Below the pieces are notes generated by a model. That model was given only the letters and a program-made list of their open reading frames with translations, did no database searches and was not told where the DNA came from. Shown piece after piece: positions 24,701 to 39,700 of a stretch of 64,000 nt of DNA; positions within the stretch are counted from its first letter, which is position 1; each line of letters begins with the position of its first letter. The position numbers were made by a program, and so were the translations under genes. The DNA comes from Prostheceraeus crozeri (lineage: Eukaryota; Platyhelminthes; Polycladida; Euryleptidae): positions 233,501 to 297,500 of the forward strand of contig CAJQUW010007735.1 in NCBI GenBank assembly GCA_907163375.1, written 5' to 3'.

Positions 24701-27700
24701 GTCCTTATGATGACACATGCAGATTAAAGGAATACAAAATTTTCAATATCTCATCCAAAGAAGAAAACATTTTTTAAGGGTGCTTTGTTCTCTTTTAAGA
24801 ATTTGAATCTGCTAAACGAGCGGCTATCAACCGCTTTCACGTCATAAAAATATGGACACAGTCTATTTGAGAAAGAAGTGTCCTCTGTGAAAAATACAGT
24901 CAATTGAAAATGGATTCATTCGTTTTGGAAAGGACATTTTCATTTCAGAAATTCACATTTTGTTGAGAAATGAGCCTGAGAAAGAGGCATTTTCAACTTC
25001 CTGCAGAAGCCGTATTCTCTGAGTAGATAATATCATGCCTGTCATGTGAGAAATAGAGTAAGACCGCGACTTAGGATCTCTAGATATTGATGTTCACTTT
25101 TTTTGGAGTAATGATTCACGAAATCAGCGATATGGTTTCAAATGTTCGTTCACATTTGTAATCTGTATATGTGCATTCTGCTAAAGTAAACAATCGCTCA
25201 ACAATTCTCTGGACATTAACTATTTTCGTGTTCACCAAGAACACACTGCGAGTATTGATGGAATGTGTCAACCAAGCTGGACCAATTTGATGGATGCCAG
25301 AGTCCCACCCATCTCTCCTTTTACTATTGCTTACTAAACCGAAAAGTAAAATCTGCTTTATATAAACTTCCTGACGGTAAGGAATTGATTTTGTGTTGCA
25401 CAATAGCGAATAGGATCACGAATATAAACAAAAAGTCAACTCGTTTCAAATAACGGGCTTGATGCATAACTTTCCACTGGGGAATCCCATGAAAATTGAA
25501 TGTCTGTCTCTCGATATTTATTTGTGCAAACACTTTCAAACACCACCGGTGTCCATCGTCAGGCAAGTGAAAAAAGGCTAAAAGAGAGAATATCGAGAGA
25601 CAAACATTCAGTTTTGACGGGATTCCCCAATGGAAAGGAAAAGTCAACTTCGTGTGAAACTGTCGAGCAATTTCAGAAACAACACATTCACAGATTTTTT
25701 ATCTTAATATGTGCGCGTTGTTCGCAAACTCCTGACAAACATTTTCTGTGTTTTATTTTTATGTTAAATGAATAACATATCATGAAACATCTGAAAAATA
25801 TGTTTCAGGATCTGTTAGCAAACCAACTAAGTAGTCAACTTAATACTTGTGTGAGAAATAAAACTCCAAAATGTTTACCATTTCCAAATTAGTACTTTAT
25901 GTCTCTGATTCAGCATTTAATCAATCTCTTTAAATCAGAAAGAGAATTAGCCTATTGTGCACGGCATAGTGCGATTAAAATATAAATTAAGTACTTTGAA
26001 CTTTTGAATGACGACAAGGGTTAGTCATACCACATGGGTTGCATGTTATAGGAGTGGCGGAAGTCAGCATTGTCGATAATTTCTCTACAATTGGCGCTGA
26101 AATTAAATAGAACGAGTCTACAGATAGCACAATATAAGTCACTAGTAAATATGGTTCTTTTGTTAAATCTTTCCTATCAACTTCTAAATAGGGATCTGCT
26201 CGACAATAAAAGTTAGCAGAAGGGGGTTAGCGAATATGTTCGTCTTCTCAGTGCTAAATCCTCAGATTGGTTAAATTGTATAGTGAGAATTCCCTTGTTG
26301 ACTAATTCCTAACTTCAACCATGGACGTGTGCCTAGCTATTCTAATAAAGCGCCTGGTTACAATAATGCACACACAGAACAAATGAATTTTGTAATTACT
26401 CTCCTTGTCAATGTCACTTTGAATAAGAAGAATTTGTAATTACGACGAAATTCACTGTAAATGTAGAGCTTGAAATCCAACACTACGATAATAATAGGAG
26501 TAGTCCACTGCAGTTTTGAGTGTGTAATTTGTTTTGCATGTTTAAAGCAAAGGTAGCACTAGAAGGAAATGAAATAAACGATAAATCAAATTGTCACGCA
26601 AAAAGATGTGCGGCTGATAGGATGACTCTCCCTCTCTCATTATTTCGGAATTCATCAGCAGTCATGCGAATATTTTGGAGACCTAATATATTTACCTCTG
26701 GGTTTCGACTAAAATCCGATGAGAAAGTGTCATAGGCAGTTCCTTGCCCGTCATCTGCGTAGAGATAGTTAAGTTATGACGCCTAAATTCAATAAAAATT
26801 CTGGCTTCCGATGTTTATTTGAAATAGACAATTGAAACAACATTTTCTACGATTTAGGTAGTTATGGCGGAAACTTTTTGAATAAAGTACGTGTAAATTT
26901 ATATTTTTCTTGGCTTCTTGAGCGGAGTTGCACGGGTCTGCAACATTTTTCTCATTTACTTCTTAATCACTAATGTCAGTTTTCCTGGCAATCAGCAGAT
27001 CGCCTGATTTTTTAGATTATTTCTAACAATTTATCTATTTATTCGATTGTTTCATGCAAAAGTAAAAATTCTCATTTACTGCCAGCATGATATTGCCGTT
27101 TTAGATAAGAATCGTAAAAGAAAAGTAAACAGCCAATTACACTCAGGAGAGGAACATTGCATAAGGATTAGTCCAATGGCAAGAATTGTTGTCATTTTAT
27201 TGCTATCAGAACTGAGAAATTTATCTACAGTATTGTATACTGTGCATGCATGATGCCTAATCTGTCAGATTAATTCATTATTTGCATTTCATTGCACAAG
27301 GCCTATCTCCTTAAGATTCGTAAATGAAAAATAAGTGCTTGTGGTCAATTAGTGTTAAATCTCAAACATTGAAACTATAATCGTGGAAGAAATCCAAGAG
27401 ATTCTGGATTTGCTATTAATGCTGGTCATTACCATATTCACTATGACATATGCGTGACAATTCTTATTTACAGATACTACGCTGGTTATGCCGACAAAAA
27501 CCATGGCAAAGTTATTCCGATCGCAGGCGATAACTTCTGTTACACGCGTCATGAACCAGTCGGCGTTTGTGGTCAGATCATCCCATGGAACTTTCCCCTT
27601 TTGATGCAGGTTAGTAGGCATGATGAATGTGAATGTGAAAATTACATGTTCCTTTACGATATCTTATTAATTCTGATTTCGACTAACTTTTGCAGCTTAG

Positions 27701-30700
27701 TCTATGGCATTTCATTTTATTTTTACTTAATTTTCTAATTTGTGAAACTTTGATCTAAGATCCTTTTGCTTAGATTTGAATTAATAGATCATTGAAAAAG
27801 TTTCAAATTATTGTTATATTTAGGTTCTTTTTTAGAAAGACTGACATACAGCAGGTATATTAGGTAGAGTAGCAGCTCAGTATTAATCAAATCCCAAATG
27901 TGCATGCAGCTTCGATTTTATTAAATGAACTCGAGTTGAGACCCAATACCAAATATGAGATAAGCAAATTTTTCAGTTTTGAAGAAATTACCACGGAATT
28001 TACTGACCATGATGGCAATACAGAAGGAATAATAATATTATACAAATCCTCCTAAGTGTAATGACAACCGTGGAGAGAAAATGTTTGTTGAATTAGAAGT
28101 TTGACTGGTCACTATTACTTAAATGCTCAGCCTTATTAATATGAATATTTTCTTAGGCGCGATCATGTCACAATCTGTCTGCCACTGAAAGAGCAACATA
28201 TCATAATCAAAGACAATGATCATAATTAGCTTTAAAAATGTGAACGGGTCCGCAATATTATTCACATTCAAGAAATGAAGCATAAATTGAATAAATCATA
28301 GAATCATGCGGATGAAAATTGAATTCAAAACATGAAATTTCAGCCAAGAAGCACAATAAGATCTGATTTTTCCATGAAGACCTGCATTATAATGCGGTTC
28401 CTGAAACTTCCTTGATAATTTCGCTTAATTTCTGCTTAGTTACACCTGTTAGTACATTTTCATTCATTTTGATATCCAGTAAATTTCATACCACTTCTAC
28501 ATAGGTTTTGAGAAATTTAGCTTATAAAAAATTGATCAAGTATTCTTTGGACTGCAGGAACGCAATCTACGCAAAAAATGAATATCTTGATACAAAAATT
28601 TTCACTATGCTGACATTTTTTGAGTCGACACTCTACTTTATTTACTCTATGATTAACGTTATTCAGATTCATTGAACAATTCTTTGAATGATGACTATAA
28701 TTATATCTTCAGGCGTGGAAGTTGGGCCCTGCTCTTGCAATGGGCAACACTGTTGTGATGAAGACTGCAGAACAAACACCACTATCGGCAAACTACATCG
28801 CTGAGTTGACTCGTGAAGCCGGGTTCCCAGCTGGTGTAATCAACATCGTTCCAGGCTATGGCCCCACAGCTGGTGCTGCTATTGCTATGCATGACAAAGT
28901 CGACAAGGTGGCATTCACAGGTAGCACCGAAGTCGGACAGTTGGTGGCACAGATGGCAGCCAAGAGCAACCTCAAGCGCACGACGCTGGAATTGGGTGGC
29001 AAGAGTCCGAATATTATCTTGAAGGATGCTGATTGTAAGTCTGAAAGTATAAATGTAACTGTTTGAACAGCAGGGCCCGTAGAAATGCGATTTGAAATCC
29101 AATATCGCATATAAGTACACGCGTGACCGTGTATATTATATTTCTAATATAATGAATCTTATGAGCGCAAGGATTTCCTAATTTCATAAATTTTAATTTT
29201 TTTGTTATCAGTGTCATAATTCACTTTCAAATGATTTAAGTAGCATGACGATTGAGATAATTTCATTGTTTGACAGAGACAGTGAAAGGCTACAGTAGGT
29301 CCGTTTTCATTGAAATGGTGTATTTACCCAGCAATTTTGATAAATTTTATATTTTAAAAATACTCATAGCATTGTCATTATGAATATATAAGTTTTCATT
29401 AGATCTGATGTGTTTCTGAGGAAAACGTACAGTGATATTCAATCTCCCACTATAGTAGACACACCTCTTTTGAAGTTGACGACGGGCATTTGCCGTCACC
29501 AAAACCGTGTTCTGTCTGAATGACCTACGGTTTCTCTTCAGTGATGGAGGGGGCAAACCCGAAAACTTTTTTTACTTAATGACACAATTGATTGTTTTCT
29601 CAAATAGCACAACGTATGTGGAGTTAGTCTAAAAGATCACATGGAAGCTTCTGCATTTCTATAGGCGGTCTGTAGACCGTAACTCTAGTCTCATTCCTGA
29701 GTCATTGATTTTGTCTTAAGAGGAGCGTGATCGACTGTCAATTATTTTGTTCGGATCCTGTGTAAGGTCACTAGGTCAGGTCTGCATAGTTCATTTAAAA
29801 GTACCCTTCTGGAGACGTCAGGCCCTCTTAAAGGATGCTATTCTTCTCTAAGATGACGGCTCTTCTATCGTGACCCATTAACCTTAAATTCGTCATTCAT
29901 GCGTGTCAATTACCCGCTTTCTTCACTTTGATGCACTAGAAGTTGAATGATCCATGCTTTAAAGTGCGTTGGGTGTACAGCAATTTGATGCAGGTCATTG
30001 CACATGTATTTCTTAAATAAATAACGTACTGAAACGGCGTACTGTTCAGTTACCTTCTAATAAGAGTTTGATCTATTTTGGAATGTTCATTTTAGCCATC
30101 TGTTCAATAAATGTTGTCGTAGTTTGCAAATTTTGCGTCGTTTGTACTATAATTCCTGTGATATATCGGTCTTCTATTTTGTCACATTATTTACTGTTGA
30201 CCGATCATTTGTGACTTACGTGCATCTCATTTTCAAAAACTTTAAATGCTTTTACCTCGTAACCGTCGTTGGGCTGGTGTTCATGATTTGACGCCCTTAC
30301 GGAGCATGTTGCAAAAGTCAGTTGTACGACTGATCAGGAAAATCGCGGTTAGCAAACATTCCCATCCCAAACATTCTCAGTTTTTTATTATGAGAAGCAA
30401 CGTGTCGAGTCAAATTCATTTGTCAAATTTTCTTCATTCTCTTGGTGTCTGATGCTGCAACCTGTCATATACCGCTTTTGTATTGACAATAAAGCCTTAT
30501 CATTATTGCTTACTTACAAGATCCAAAACATCATAACAGTGCGTTAGTTACTAAGATTGCGTTTTGAGAATGCACTATTTCATCACTACTTTTCACAGTT
30601 CGACACAGCAATCATCATATTGGCGCGTTTTAAGAGCGCACTATTTCATCATTACTTTTCACAATTTGACGCAGCAATCGTAACATTGGTGACAATATGG

Positions 30701-33700
30701 AGCCTTCGCTCCAGACATTTTCGGGCGCCGAAACGAATGCATTACTGTACGAAGAGTCGCAGGAATGTCAAACTCTTCCAACGGCAGGCTCCTGTGTGAC
30801 ATTGCGTTGCATTAAGATAAGCGGAGTCAATGACACGATACCGTTAGTAACAGTGTTTCTTTGAAATTAAGCTAAGACAGGGATTGTATTAATGTAGTAC
30901 TGCTATAAAGTCAAACAAATATGTTTTAGAATTGTATAATAAATATACATAATAATTTTCGGGGAAAAACGATCTAAAGTTACTTTCCATGCTTTTATTC
31001 AGAAACTCTTAAACTGAAATTTATTCAAAAGTGATTACATTACCATTGTCTGGAATGTCTCGCAAGCAAGAGCTTTGCAGGCTCGGCATTGTATTTAAAC
31101 GACGAAATGACGCGCGAGGATAGTTTTGTCTCATCATTTTTATTTGCAAAAAATATTTAAAACAGATTGCACACATCGCATTACAGCAGCATGTATCAAT
31201 GTAGAAGGTGCATTGTCTCTTCCGCCTTTCTGCCGCTCACAACTGGAGCTTGTTTTAAGAGAAGGGCTTATATCAAATAAATTCCTAAAAATTACGCTGG
31301 TGCTTATTATCAATATATGTCGTTTTTTTCGGGGAAACACTCAGTATGTGCAGGATCATTACCTGAGAATACTACTTGAAATCATGGCACCGCGATACGA
31401 GTGAACTTTAAGAGAAAAATGCCGGCAAGAAAAAAAAATCTTTGCATTTGTTATGTTGGTTATTAGAATTTGCAGTTATGTTGCATAAAATACACAGCAA
31501 GTAAAGGTAAATCAAGGATGGAGTGTGGAAGAAAACATTATTAGTGTCTCGAAATTTGATGGCACACAAAACTTATTCGGTATATGATTCAACAATGAAT
31601 CAACTACATGTGTGAAATTGGCCGCACCAATGTTCGCACCATAGAAATGATCGAATGTGCCAATTTCGAGAGCAACAATTACAAAATTTGTGTGCCACCT
31701 TGTTAATTTTCAAAATAGTGCAGCAGTTAGCTATGAATCGTCGATTGAAAATTCGATGTGGTACGGATGTGAAGATAGCCGTGTCAAATCAACCGACCAA
31801 ATACACTTATAAGGAGTGTGCCAGCTTGTGTCAACCCGCCGCCCCCAAATATTCGTGGTGTCCGTAAGAACACGCGATTTTCACAAGTGGTGCGGATGGA
31901 TGCGGCTGCAGAGGTGAATCTGCATTCATGCGGATTCTATGGAGAGTTGTGGCTGTCTGAGGGGTGACACGAGCTGGCAAACATCTCCGAGGTGGCTTTT
32001 ATTAGTTTTTAATCGCATTGATAAATAGTTTTAGTGTTCTGCTCTGGAACGACTAGCTTTATATCCGCACCACTTCGGACTTATTTGACCGCAATTCTCT
32101 GTTATTATGGTGATATTCCATGAAATAATGAGTGGCACATACTTCAGGCGTACCATTTTATTCGTTCATGCAGCTGAAAATTCTTATATATGCGATGGAA
32201 GATTTTTTGGCAATGTAGTACGATTAACTCACGTCTGTGTCACCTCGAATTTTTAATCGACGATTTCTCGTAAACTGTAGCATTATTTTGAAACTTAAAT
32301 GGCGGCTCAAGCTGGCCCATTCGTTTTTTTTGGTGCGGTTATTGGTACGGAGTCTGCATACGAGAACTAATATAACATAAATACAACTAAAATACAACAA
32401 CATAAATACAATAAAGACAACTACATAAATTTAAGTTGGTCTGATAAACGATTACAATGGAATTTGCAATGAAATTTCAAAGCACAGTATTGTTTTCCAT
32501 GAGGTTCCTAATATGGGCCATTTTTTACCTAATAATTTCATTCTGTTAATCTGTTTACCAACGTAGAACTGATGGAAATTTGTCATTTTCCGGGCAATTA
32601 TACTGCAGTGTTTTGGATCAACTATTTGAAGTAACTCCGGGTTATCAGTTGAATCTTTAAGTCAGTACAAAACTTACATCCAGAACTATATTCAAACATT
32701 AACACTGACACTAATATGTTAATAACACTAGCAATAATTGAGTTTTAATAACATTAAGCACTATTCCCTTGCAATGACAGTGAGATAATCCCACTGTATT
32801 TATTGCACAACAAATCAAGAACATGCTGGAATAACTTATCCACCGAAAGATATTTACTATACTTAAATATAAAGCTAATGAAAAATTGTTAGTAAACTCC
32901 CATTATTCTGCTAAATAGCATGCTTGAAACGAAGTAGAACACATGAAAAATTCCGCTTGCATCATCTTTGATAAGAACAGTAAATTGGGATCCATTAAAT
33001 CATTAATTTCCATTTCAAAGTCATTTTATGGGTCACCGTACTAATCATTTTTCCTATCTGTTACAGTGGATTTAGCTGTTGAACAAGCGCACTTCGGTCT
33101 CTTCTTTAACATGGGTCAGTGCTGCTGCGCAGGTTCCAGAATTTTTGTGGAAGCGCCAATCTATGACGAGTTTGTGGAGCGCTCAGTAGCAGCTGCAAAG
33201 GCTCGAATCGTTGGAGACCCATTCGATGTCAAAACTGAACAAGGACCTCAAATTGATGAAGAACAAATGGGCAAGATCCTGGATCTGATTGATTCTGGCC
33301 GTAAGGAAGGTGCGAAATTGTGCGTCGGAGGACACCGAGTTGGCGATCGTGGATACTTTGTAGCCCCAACAGTTTTCTCAGATGTCACTGACGACATGCG
33401 AATAGCTAAGGAAGAGGTAAGTACCCTTCAATGGATGAGCCGTTCATGGATTCGATGTCTGCCAGAATATTGTTTAGATTCAATAATTTGTCAAAGACAT
33501 CTATTGCTACACAATTCCAAGCGATAAATTATTGATATATAATTTAGCAGACGGAAATAACTGCGCGTCTTGGTAGATTTGAACCAACCTCTATCAACTT
33601 AGCTATCGACGGGCGATAAGTATGATCGTCCTCAATTGAAGAATGTGCGTTATAAAGTCTGAGGACTTCATCCCCCAAAACAGCATAGCATGAACGGTCA

Positions 33701-36700
33701 AGCCAAGCTACTGATAACAAGATATCATTGATTCAAAGTCAGCATCATGCTTTGAGAATTACGTGAGAATTCAGCAATTCAATGAGAATTGCGTGAGATT
33801 ATATTAAAGAATATGATTCCATCGCTATTTCGAGAGAGCATGATGTATCTTGACCTGGTATCCGAGGTACTTTCCGTCAACCTGGCCGGGTGACCTTTAC
33901 TAAGTAAAATCGGAGATGGTCAATCTATTTGCACATGTAACTCATCATTCTGGAATTGCGGACTACTGCTCACTTTATAAACTCAAAACCTGATCAAATT
34001 TTTCGTGAATAATAAGCATTTTCCGTGTATATATACCCGAAAGAATGGTCTCATTATGCAGGTATTGAGGAGTCGCAACTTTTTTCCGTATTAACTAGAA
34101 TTTTACTGCTTGAGATGCACGAATATGAATGCCTGCATTGTTATGTTCAAATAGACAGCAGCTTTGTGAGATAAGAAGTTCATAGCGAATTAAGAGTTTC
34201 TTGCAATTTACAATATTTAGAGAACCTTTGCCAAGGCCACGTGGCTCAGAATAACTGCCTGTATTTCCCGAATGCAATTTAACGTGCACCCAATGAGCGT
34301 TTCATTACTCAATCATTTTATGAAACTAAAATCTTCTAACAAAGTATCTGTCAAACTACAATAATGGTTTGTGTATTATAAATATATACATCGCAAAACA
34401 ATTTTCTTGAATTTTTGAGGCGCATGTTAGGATGCCTAGTATACATGTCAGCGCATTATGAACAAATCATACGGCAATCTGAGTACCAAAAAACGACCCT
34501 TATCAATCACTGCAGCTATTTGCCGCTAGAATCAGATATGACAATCGGCGTCTTATTCATAAACCTGTTCCTACAAATGAGTCAGACAATGTTTGTGTGC
34601 TGCAATCTATAAAAAGGGTGCTATTCTCAGTGACCTATTATTGCTCATAGAGGTAGAATATCTTCCCTGTTATATCTAGAGCGCTGACTGTGCATGACTC
34701 TCCGGCGAGAAGCTGTAACACTCATGGCGATGGGAATTCCCCAAAATTGTGGGGCAGAAAGATTGAGGGTCAGTTTATCTGCATCGTGTAAGCGCGAGTG
34801 TTAGCCATGGTTGGCAGTTGTGCGGCTTACAATTGTACTAAAAGAGGAGGAAATTTACACAGATTTCCTCTTACTAAACCAGCGCTTCTCCAAAAATGGA
34901 TCAAAAATATTCGTCGTGTCGGCTTTAAGCCCGGTAAACACTCGCGTATCTGCTCCGAACATTTTCGCAGCGAGGATTACAAGCAAGGACTTAAGCGGCG
35001 ACAGTTAAAACCAGAGGCAGTGCCAACAATTTTTTACTTTCCATCCCACTTGAAGACAGTGAATAAAAAACGTGCATCGCCGAACAAACGATCTGCTCCT
35101 ACCAAGCAATCTTCACGTGTATCCCTCGTCGAAAAACAACGTCGCGTATCCCTCGATCATTCGTATTCTATACCCAAAGATCCGACGGACATTATAGCAA
35201 GTCTACGTGAAAGGAATAATTCTCTACATCGTCGAATTAGAACATAGCAACAGAATTGTCGACGGAAAAAATCAAGACTACAAAAATTAGATGACATTTT
35301 AAAAGGTATGTTGGATAAACGATACATTGAGCATGAAGTGTACAGAATCCTTAAAGAGTCGTTTTCCGACCTCACTAGCACCATTTTCAAGCATGAGTTT
35401 GAAAACCGGAAGAGAAATCCGCATGCCAGGCAGTATAGTGACCCAAAAGTGGTTAATTTTGCAATTACTTTACATTACTATTCTCCGAAAGCGTATGAAT
35501 ATGTTCGACAGGTTCTGTGTTTGCCTCACCCTTCTACACTTCGCGAATGGGCCAGCTCGATCAATTGTAATCCTGGTCATTTAGATAATGTCTACAAACA
35601 TCTCAGTAACAGGGTTTTACAGCATCCACTTACAAGTGATTGCTCACTAATAATTGATGAGATGTCTCTTAAGCGAGAAACCGAGTGGGATTCCAGTTGT
35701 CGGCAGTTTAGCGGATTTGTTGATTATGGTGGTGGTCCGGTTGAGGGAGAAATAGCACAAAATGCCTTGGTGCTGATGTTAGTAGGCACTAGAATACATT
35801 GGAAAGTCCCTGTTGGATACGCATTTACAAAACATGTAAACGCGGAAAATTTGCGAACAATGGTCAAAGAGTGCATAATAAAAGCGTCAAACATCGGCTT
35901 GAGCGTTCTCAGCGTTGTGGCCGACGGCTCGTCTGTAAATTTGAGAGCTGAAGTTCTTCTAGGGTGCTCGTTTGACGTAAAGACAATGCGAACCTGGTTT
36001 CCTCATCCATACAGAACTTCAGACAAAATTTATTGGATTTGTGATGCATCCCACATGCTAAAGTTAATGCGAAATTTATTGGCCGAATACGAGATCCTTG
36101 CCCGTACAACTGGTGAATCAACTGAAAAAATACGTTGGTTTTACATTCAAGAACTACACAAATTGCAGATGAAGGATTCACTGATTTTAGGAAAATAAAC
36201 TTTCGGGACGTCATGTACATTATCGCAATCGTATAATGAAAGTAAATATTGCGGCACAGACTATGAGCTCGTCAGTGGCGACTGCCCTTGATTTTTTGCG
36301 AGACGATATGAAATTGCCGCAATTCAAGGGCAGCGAAGCAACTTGCCATTTTATTCGAATAATTGATCGACTATTCGACACTTTGAATTCGAAAAATCCG
36401 TTCGCTAAGGGGTTCAAGTCACCATTGAGAAAAGAAAATAAAATGCATTGGGACCCATTCCTTAGATACGCGAAAGACTATTTGCTGACTTTGAAGCGTA
36501 ATGACGGTTGTTTCATCATCGATACGAGACGCAAAGTCCCAGTTGTCGGATTTTCAATCACCATTTCTTCGATTCTTGAATTATCGAATCATCTTTTGAG
36601 TTATCCGCATTATGCATATGTCTTAACTTATAAATTTTCGCAAGATCACATTGAAATGCTTTTTAGCAAGATAAGACGTAGAGGAGGCTGGAACAATAAT

Positions 36701-39700
36701 CCATCGAGTTCTCAATTCAGGTACGCACTTCGAACGCTTCTGATCACAAACTCAGTTAAGGCATCATTAAATGCAAATGCAGTGGCTCAAGACGATACTG
36801 CCGATATTCATCTACAGTTTGGAAGGAACAGCAACGGCGATAGCCGACAAGCTTTAACTGCGCTTGAGTCTGAGGAATCAGAAGAAGATTCAGACATGAT
36901 ATTATCTAAAATCGACTCGGTGTTCGATCTTAATGGAGCTGATTGGCGCAGAAACGTTCTGTATTATATCGCTGGCTTCGTTTCACGAAAATTGCGCAAA
37001 ATGATTACATGTCCTTCCTGCAACCTTGCATTATTCAGGCAAGAAACAGAGGAACCTCTTTCTGATGTCGACTCCTTTTTGAAACGCAAAGACAACGGCT
37101 GACTCCTGACTCCCTCAAAAGGAGTTTTTGAAGTAGTCTTAGCTGCAGAAAAAGCTTTCCGTAGTTACGCCCCTGCAAGCGTGGCGGCCGAAGTGCTTCC
37201 GTCAATTAAATACTTAGACCTCAAGATCGAGCACTCTGTATTGAAATATATCCATCCATGTGAAACATTCATAAGTCTTGGAGAACACTTTGAAGATCAT
37301 GAGATCAGAATTACGGAACCCCATCCTGTGACCCTTATTCGTGCTGTAATAAACTGTTATTTGAAACTAAGACTGCATAAATATGGTCGTCTATACAAAG
37401 AACGTCGCTTGTTGCTCAACAAAAGCTCAATCCGCCAAAAATGCAATAAATTGGTTCTGTTCCGCGGCATGCAACAGTGGTGCTACTATCACACATCTTT
37501 TGGATGCTGTTGTCACATCGGGAAGCTGCATTTCCTACATATTTGCTTGAGTCATTTAATTATGTTGAAATTCATTCATTAGGGATCTGATGAGTATCAA
37601 ATAACCTCAATTAACAGTTAATTATTCAAATAGTCCCTGCCATTTATTGAATGTATTTAAGAGGTTGAATATTCCTTAAATATTCATAAATGTAAAACTA
37701 ATCTTAAACCTAAGATATTGAATGAGCCTGTCACTCAATTACAGGTGCGATTTCTATTTATCATTTTGATTGTCACTTTCAGTCAATATTGTACTGTCCG
37801 ACAAAACAGTCCATCTCTTGCCCCACATTTCGCGTGCGATAAAATCCTCATGCCGGTTACACTTCCCATAACGCCGTCCGCCCTCTAGATAATAGGGAAG
37901 ATATATTCTACCTCTATGTTATTGCTTCTGTCAACAGTGATTGCTGAAATTTCATTCCTTTGTCGCATTGTAGAATTAAGTGTTTAGTTACTCAGTTACA
38001 ACGCCGACATTCAACTGTTCTCTTTACTTTCATCACGATTTGCTCTCAGGGGCAATTGATTCACTACTTCAGTATTATATGCAGCATTCATTTTAGTGCA
38101 AATCCTACGTAAGTTATTGATTGAAGATCAACCGAAAATAACTAAAAATAATTTTACCTCGATGAAAATTGAGCTGTATTCATGAGAGTTGCTGCTTTGA
38201 ACGATTGAGTGAAAATGGACTTTGTTTAAATGGCATATCGTCAAATACTTTTGACGGATAGAAATATAAACTTATATTTCTATCCTCGCACCTATTTAAT
38301 AGAAAATATTTTGATAAGTGAACTGAATAATTCATTGAAGCAGTCCTGATGAGGACTGATGACTATCTCCAATCAGTAGGTCTGGGAAAGCAATGCGGTT
38401 GTAACCATTGACTTGACCAGTTCTTAAAAGAACTCGACGTAACTTTCTCATGGTAACGATTTAAAATCGATCGGCTTTGACTCAATGACTGAGAAAAATT
38501 GAAATCTTTAAGCTTACTGTTGCTAGTAGTGGAAATAGGGCTGCTGTTACACATGCTAGTAATGGAAATAGAAAAAGGCAATGGTCACCATATTTAAGGA
38601 AATTTAAAGAAATGGATATAATAAAGCATGAAACTGATGGATGAAGTGAAAAAATTGATAATGGAGGTAGAAAATGTAACTGCTACGACACTCTAAACTA
38701 CAATGGAACTCCCGTACAGAAATAAATTGGTATGAAACATAGTATGAAACCATCTGAATGTTCATACGTACGATCAGACATACTATGAAACAGAGTATGT
38801 TACCATCTGACTTGCACATACGTATGATCAGACATACTATGGAACATAGTATGTTGCCATCTGACTTGTTCATGCGTATGATAAGACATACTATGGAACA
38901 TAGTATGTTGCCATCTGACTTGTTCATGCGTATGATAAGACATACTATGGAATATAGTATGTTGCCATCTGACTTGTTCATGCGTATGATAAGACATACT
39001 ATGGAACATAGTATGTAGCCATCTGTTTCATTCATATGATATGGAGTACATCATGTTTTTATGACGCATGGTACAGATAGATAATTGTCAAATATTCATG
39101 TATACCATGTCGCTCTGGTCATTTTCAGTGTTATTATTATCATTAGAATTTTTATCATGTGATCTGCTTAGCTTGCAGTTGTATTTTTACGAACATTATT
39201 TCCTAACCTGGTTTTAAAAAAGCATATCAGATTTTCCATTATGATGCGACTCTCTACCCAGATCCAATGATGCTGGTGATCAATCAGTTATCTAGACATC
39301 AGGGTTACATTAATATAACTAGGTTAAATCGACACTTTGCCCAGTTAATGTGTCGTTTTACGTCTTAACGATGACGTACCCATTTGTAATTTCTTTCGTG
39401 TGAATGACATTTATTATTCATGTTTGATTTTTTAAAAATCCATTCTGTCTGACGTGCAATGTTTTCACATTGCTCACCAGACCAACCTTCGATTCCACCT
39501 TTTTTGTGAATATTCTATTAATCAATTTTCTTATCGATTGTCCAATTCATTATGCCTCTACCATTACAGGAAGGGGGAGCCAATGAATCCCCAGTTTGCT
39601 AATGCTTTATCTTTTTCAGAATTTTCCTCTGGAACAGTCTTTGATTGAGACTGAGCTATTCAAACGGGCGATGTCAACAAAGACATGTGGATGCTGTAAA

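Larger units (their letters stand above)
34646..37918 (+). mobile_element. P-like DNA transposon (THAP9/P-element family)
   Basis: 3273 bp between imperfect inverted repeats of about 36 bp that begin CATAGAGGTAGAATAT at both ends. The flanking 8-bp target duplication TTATTGCT is perfect (34638-34645 and 37919-37926). Eight-base duplications and ends starting CA are features of P elements. Weaker inverted similarity (TGTAAC, CATG, TGGGGCA) continues for some 100 bases inside each end. It encodes a THAP-domain transposase on the + strand, inserted in sense orientation in ALDH2-like intron 6. Confidence 0.95.

Noticed and set aside
30246-30505. Possible LINE 3' end around attgacaataaagcc
   Set aside because: The string resembles LINE tails but there is no RT or tail repeat nearby, so it is not called as an element.
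38345-38395. Hammerhead-like string CTGATGAGG followed by GGGAAAG
   Set aside because: An ACTGAT/ATCAGT stem can form, but the core bases around GAAA and the outer stems do not fit a hammerhead ribozyme.
38604-39035. Long ORFs on both strands through the CATACTATG array
   Set aside because: The 54-bp period is a multiple of three, so any frame without a stop stays open; the repeat peptides have no family resemblance.
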